Assembly (NCBI GenBank): GCA_023864145.1
Contig: JAIVER010000071.1
Coordinates: 1-6,478, forward strand
Reading direction: 5' to 3'
Length of the DNA stretch: 6,478 nucleotides
DNA from: Thiohalomonas sp.
GTDB lineage: Bacteria; Pseudomonadota; Gammaproteobacteria; GRL18
The position numbers and the translations under genes are program-made. Below, in pieces: positions 6,401-6,478 of this stretch. Positions within the stretch are counted from its first letter, which is position 1. Every line of letters begins with the position of its first letter. The notes below the pieces were generated by a model that had not been told where the DNA came from, did no database searches, and saw only the letters and a program-made list of their open reading frames with translations.

Positions 6401-6427
6401 TCTATGAAAATGCTTGATTTTCATAGA
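6401..6427. repeat. Perfect 11-bp inverted repeat with 5-nt loop
   Basis: TCTATGAAAAT (6401-6411) is mirrored exactly as ATTTTCATAGA (6417-6427) around the loop GCTTG. No U tract follows on either strand, so it is not a typical intrinsic terminator. It lies 21 nt before the possible plus-strand ATG at 6449 and about 160 nt upstream of the Sel1 promoter. Plausible roles are an operator for a dimeric regulator or a hairpin in the leader of the rightward gene. Confidence 0.55.
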
Positions 6428-6448
6428 GAAGAAGATCAAAATTATCCA

Positions 6449-6478
6449 ATGACGCAAATTACTCTCACAGCCCATGAA
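6449..6478 (+). CDS. Possible N-terminal start of a divergent plus-strand gene (partial, cut by window end)
   Basis: ATG at 6449 opens a frame reading MTQITLTAHE to the window edge. A start of the MTxITLT kind is common in A-type iron-sulfur carrier (IscA-like) proteins. DsrR, which precedes DsrS in Allochromatium vinosum, belongs to that fold, so a DsrR-like gene is conceivable. Ten residues cannot establish this. The SD is unclear: the purine-rich GAGAAGAAG at 6426-6434 is about 14 nt from the ATG. The frame would be divergent from the Sel1 gene, sharing a roughly 300-nt intergenic region. Confidence 0.35.
   Translation, partial: MTQITLTAHE

Noticed and set aside
1..6478. tRNA, rRNA, CRISPR array, insertion sequence or prophage elements
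   Set aside because: I saw no cloverleaf-like sequence, regular spaced repeats, transposase motifs or terminal inverted repeats with target duplications on either strand.

Overview
The window looks like a piece of a gammaproteobacterial chromosome, most probably from a sulfur oxidiser. The pointers are a siroheme synthase of the full-length CysG type and a protein whose N-terminus and central WW region I recognise as DsrS, the last gene of the dsrABEFHCMKLJOPNRS cluster of Allochromatium vinosum. DsrS is known from sulfur oxidisers that use reverse-type dissimilatory sulfite reductase. The species cannot be fixed from this window. The sequence is AT-leaning and uses standard bacterial signals: Shine-Dalgarno (SD) sequences, sigma70-like promoters and a GTG start.

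All six complete genes lie on the minus strand. In transcription order, from the right edge leftwards, they are: a Sel1-repeat protein (5719-6150); a MoxR-type AAA+ ATPase (4604-5647); a zinc-peptidase-like/VWA-like protein (3311-4597); DsrS (2035-3207); a small glutaredoxin (1667-1921); and siroheme synthase CysG (131-1576). The ATPase and VWA genes are 6 nt apart and surely co-expressed. The other gaps are 71 to 113 nt and contain no convincing terminator, so a single operon or a chain of overlapping units is possible. A strong sigma70-like promoter (6212-6240) sits in front of the Sel1 gene. The roughly 300-nt region to its right also holds a perfect 11-bp inverted repeat. A possible divergent plus-strand gene starts at 6449 and is cut by the window edge. 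At the left edge, a 22-codon open frame on the plus strand may be the tail of a convergent gene. Two AAGCTT-centred palindromes lie between it and cysG.

Taken together, the genes suggest a support module for cytoplasmic sulfur oxidation. CysG supplies siroheme, which DsrN converts to the siroheme amide of DsrAB. DsrS and the glutaredoxin are plausible Dsr or thiol accessories. The MoxR/metallopeptidase-VWA pair resembles ATPase-VWA maturation systems such as CbbQ/CbbO and NorQ/NorD. The most interesting hypothesis is that this pair matures or remodels a Dsr-pathway or other metalloenzyme. That rests on gene context and family knowledge, not on direct evidence. The second notable feature is the glutaredoxin active site, CPFS instead of CPYC, with an extra cysteine four residues upstream.
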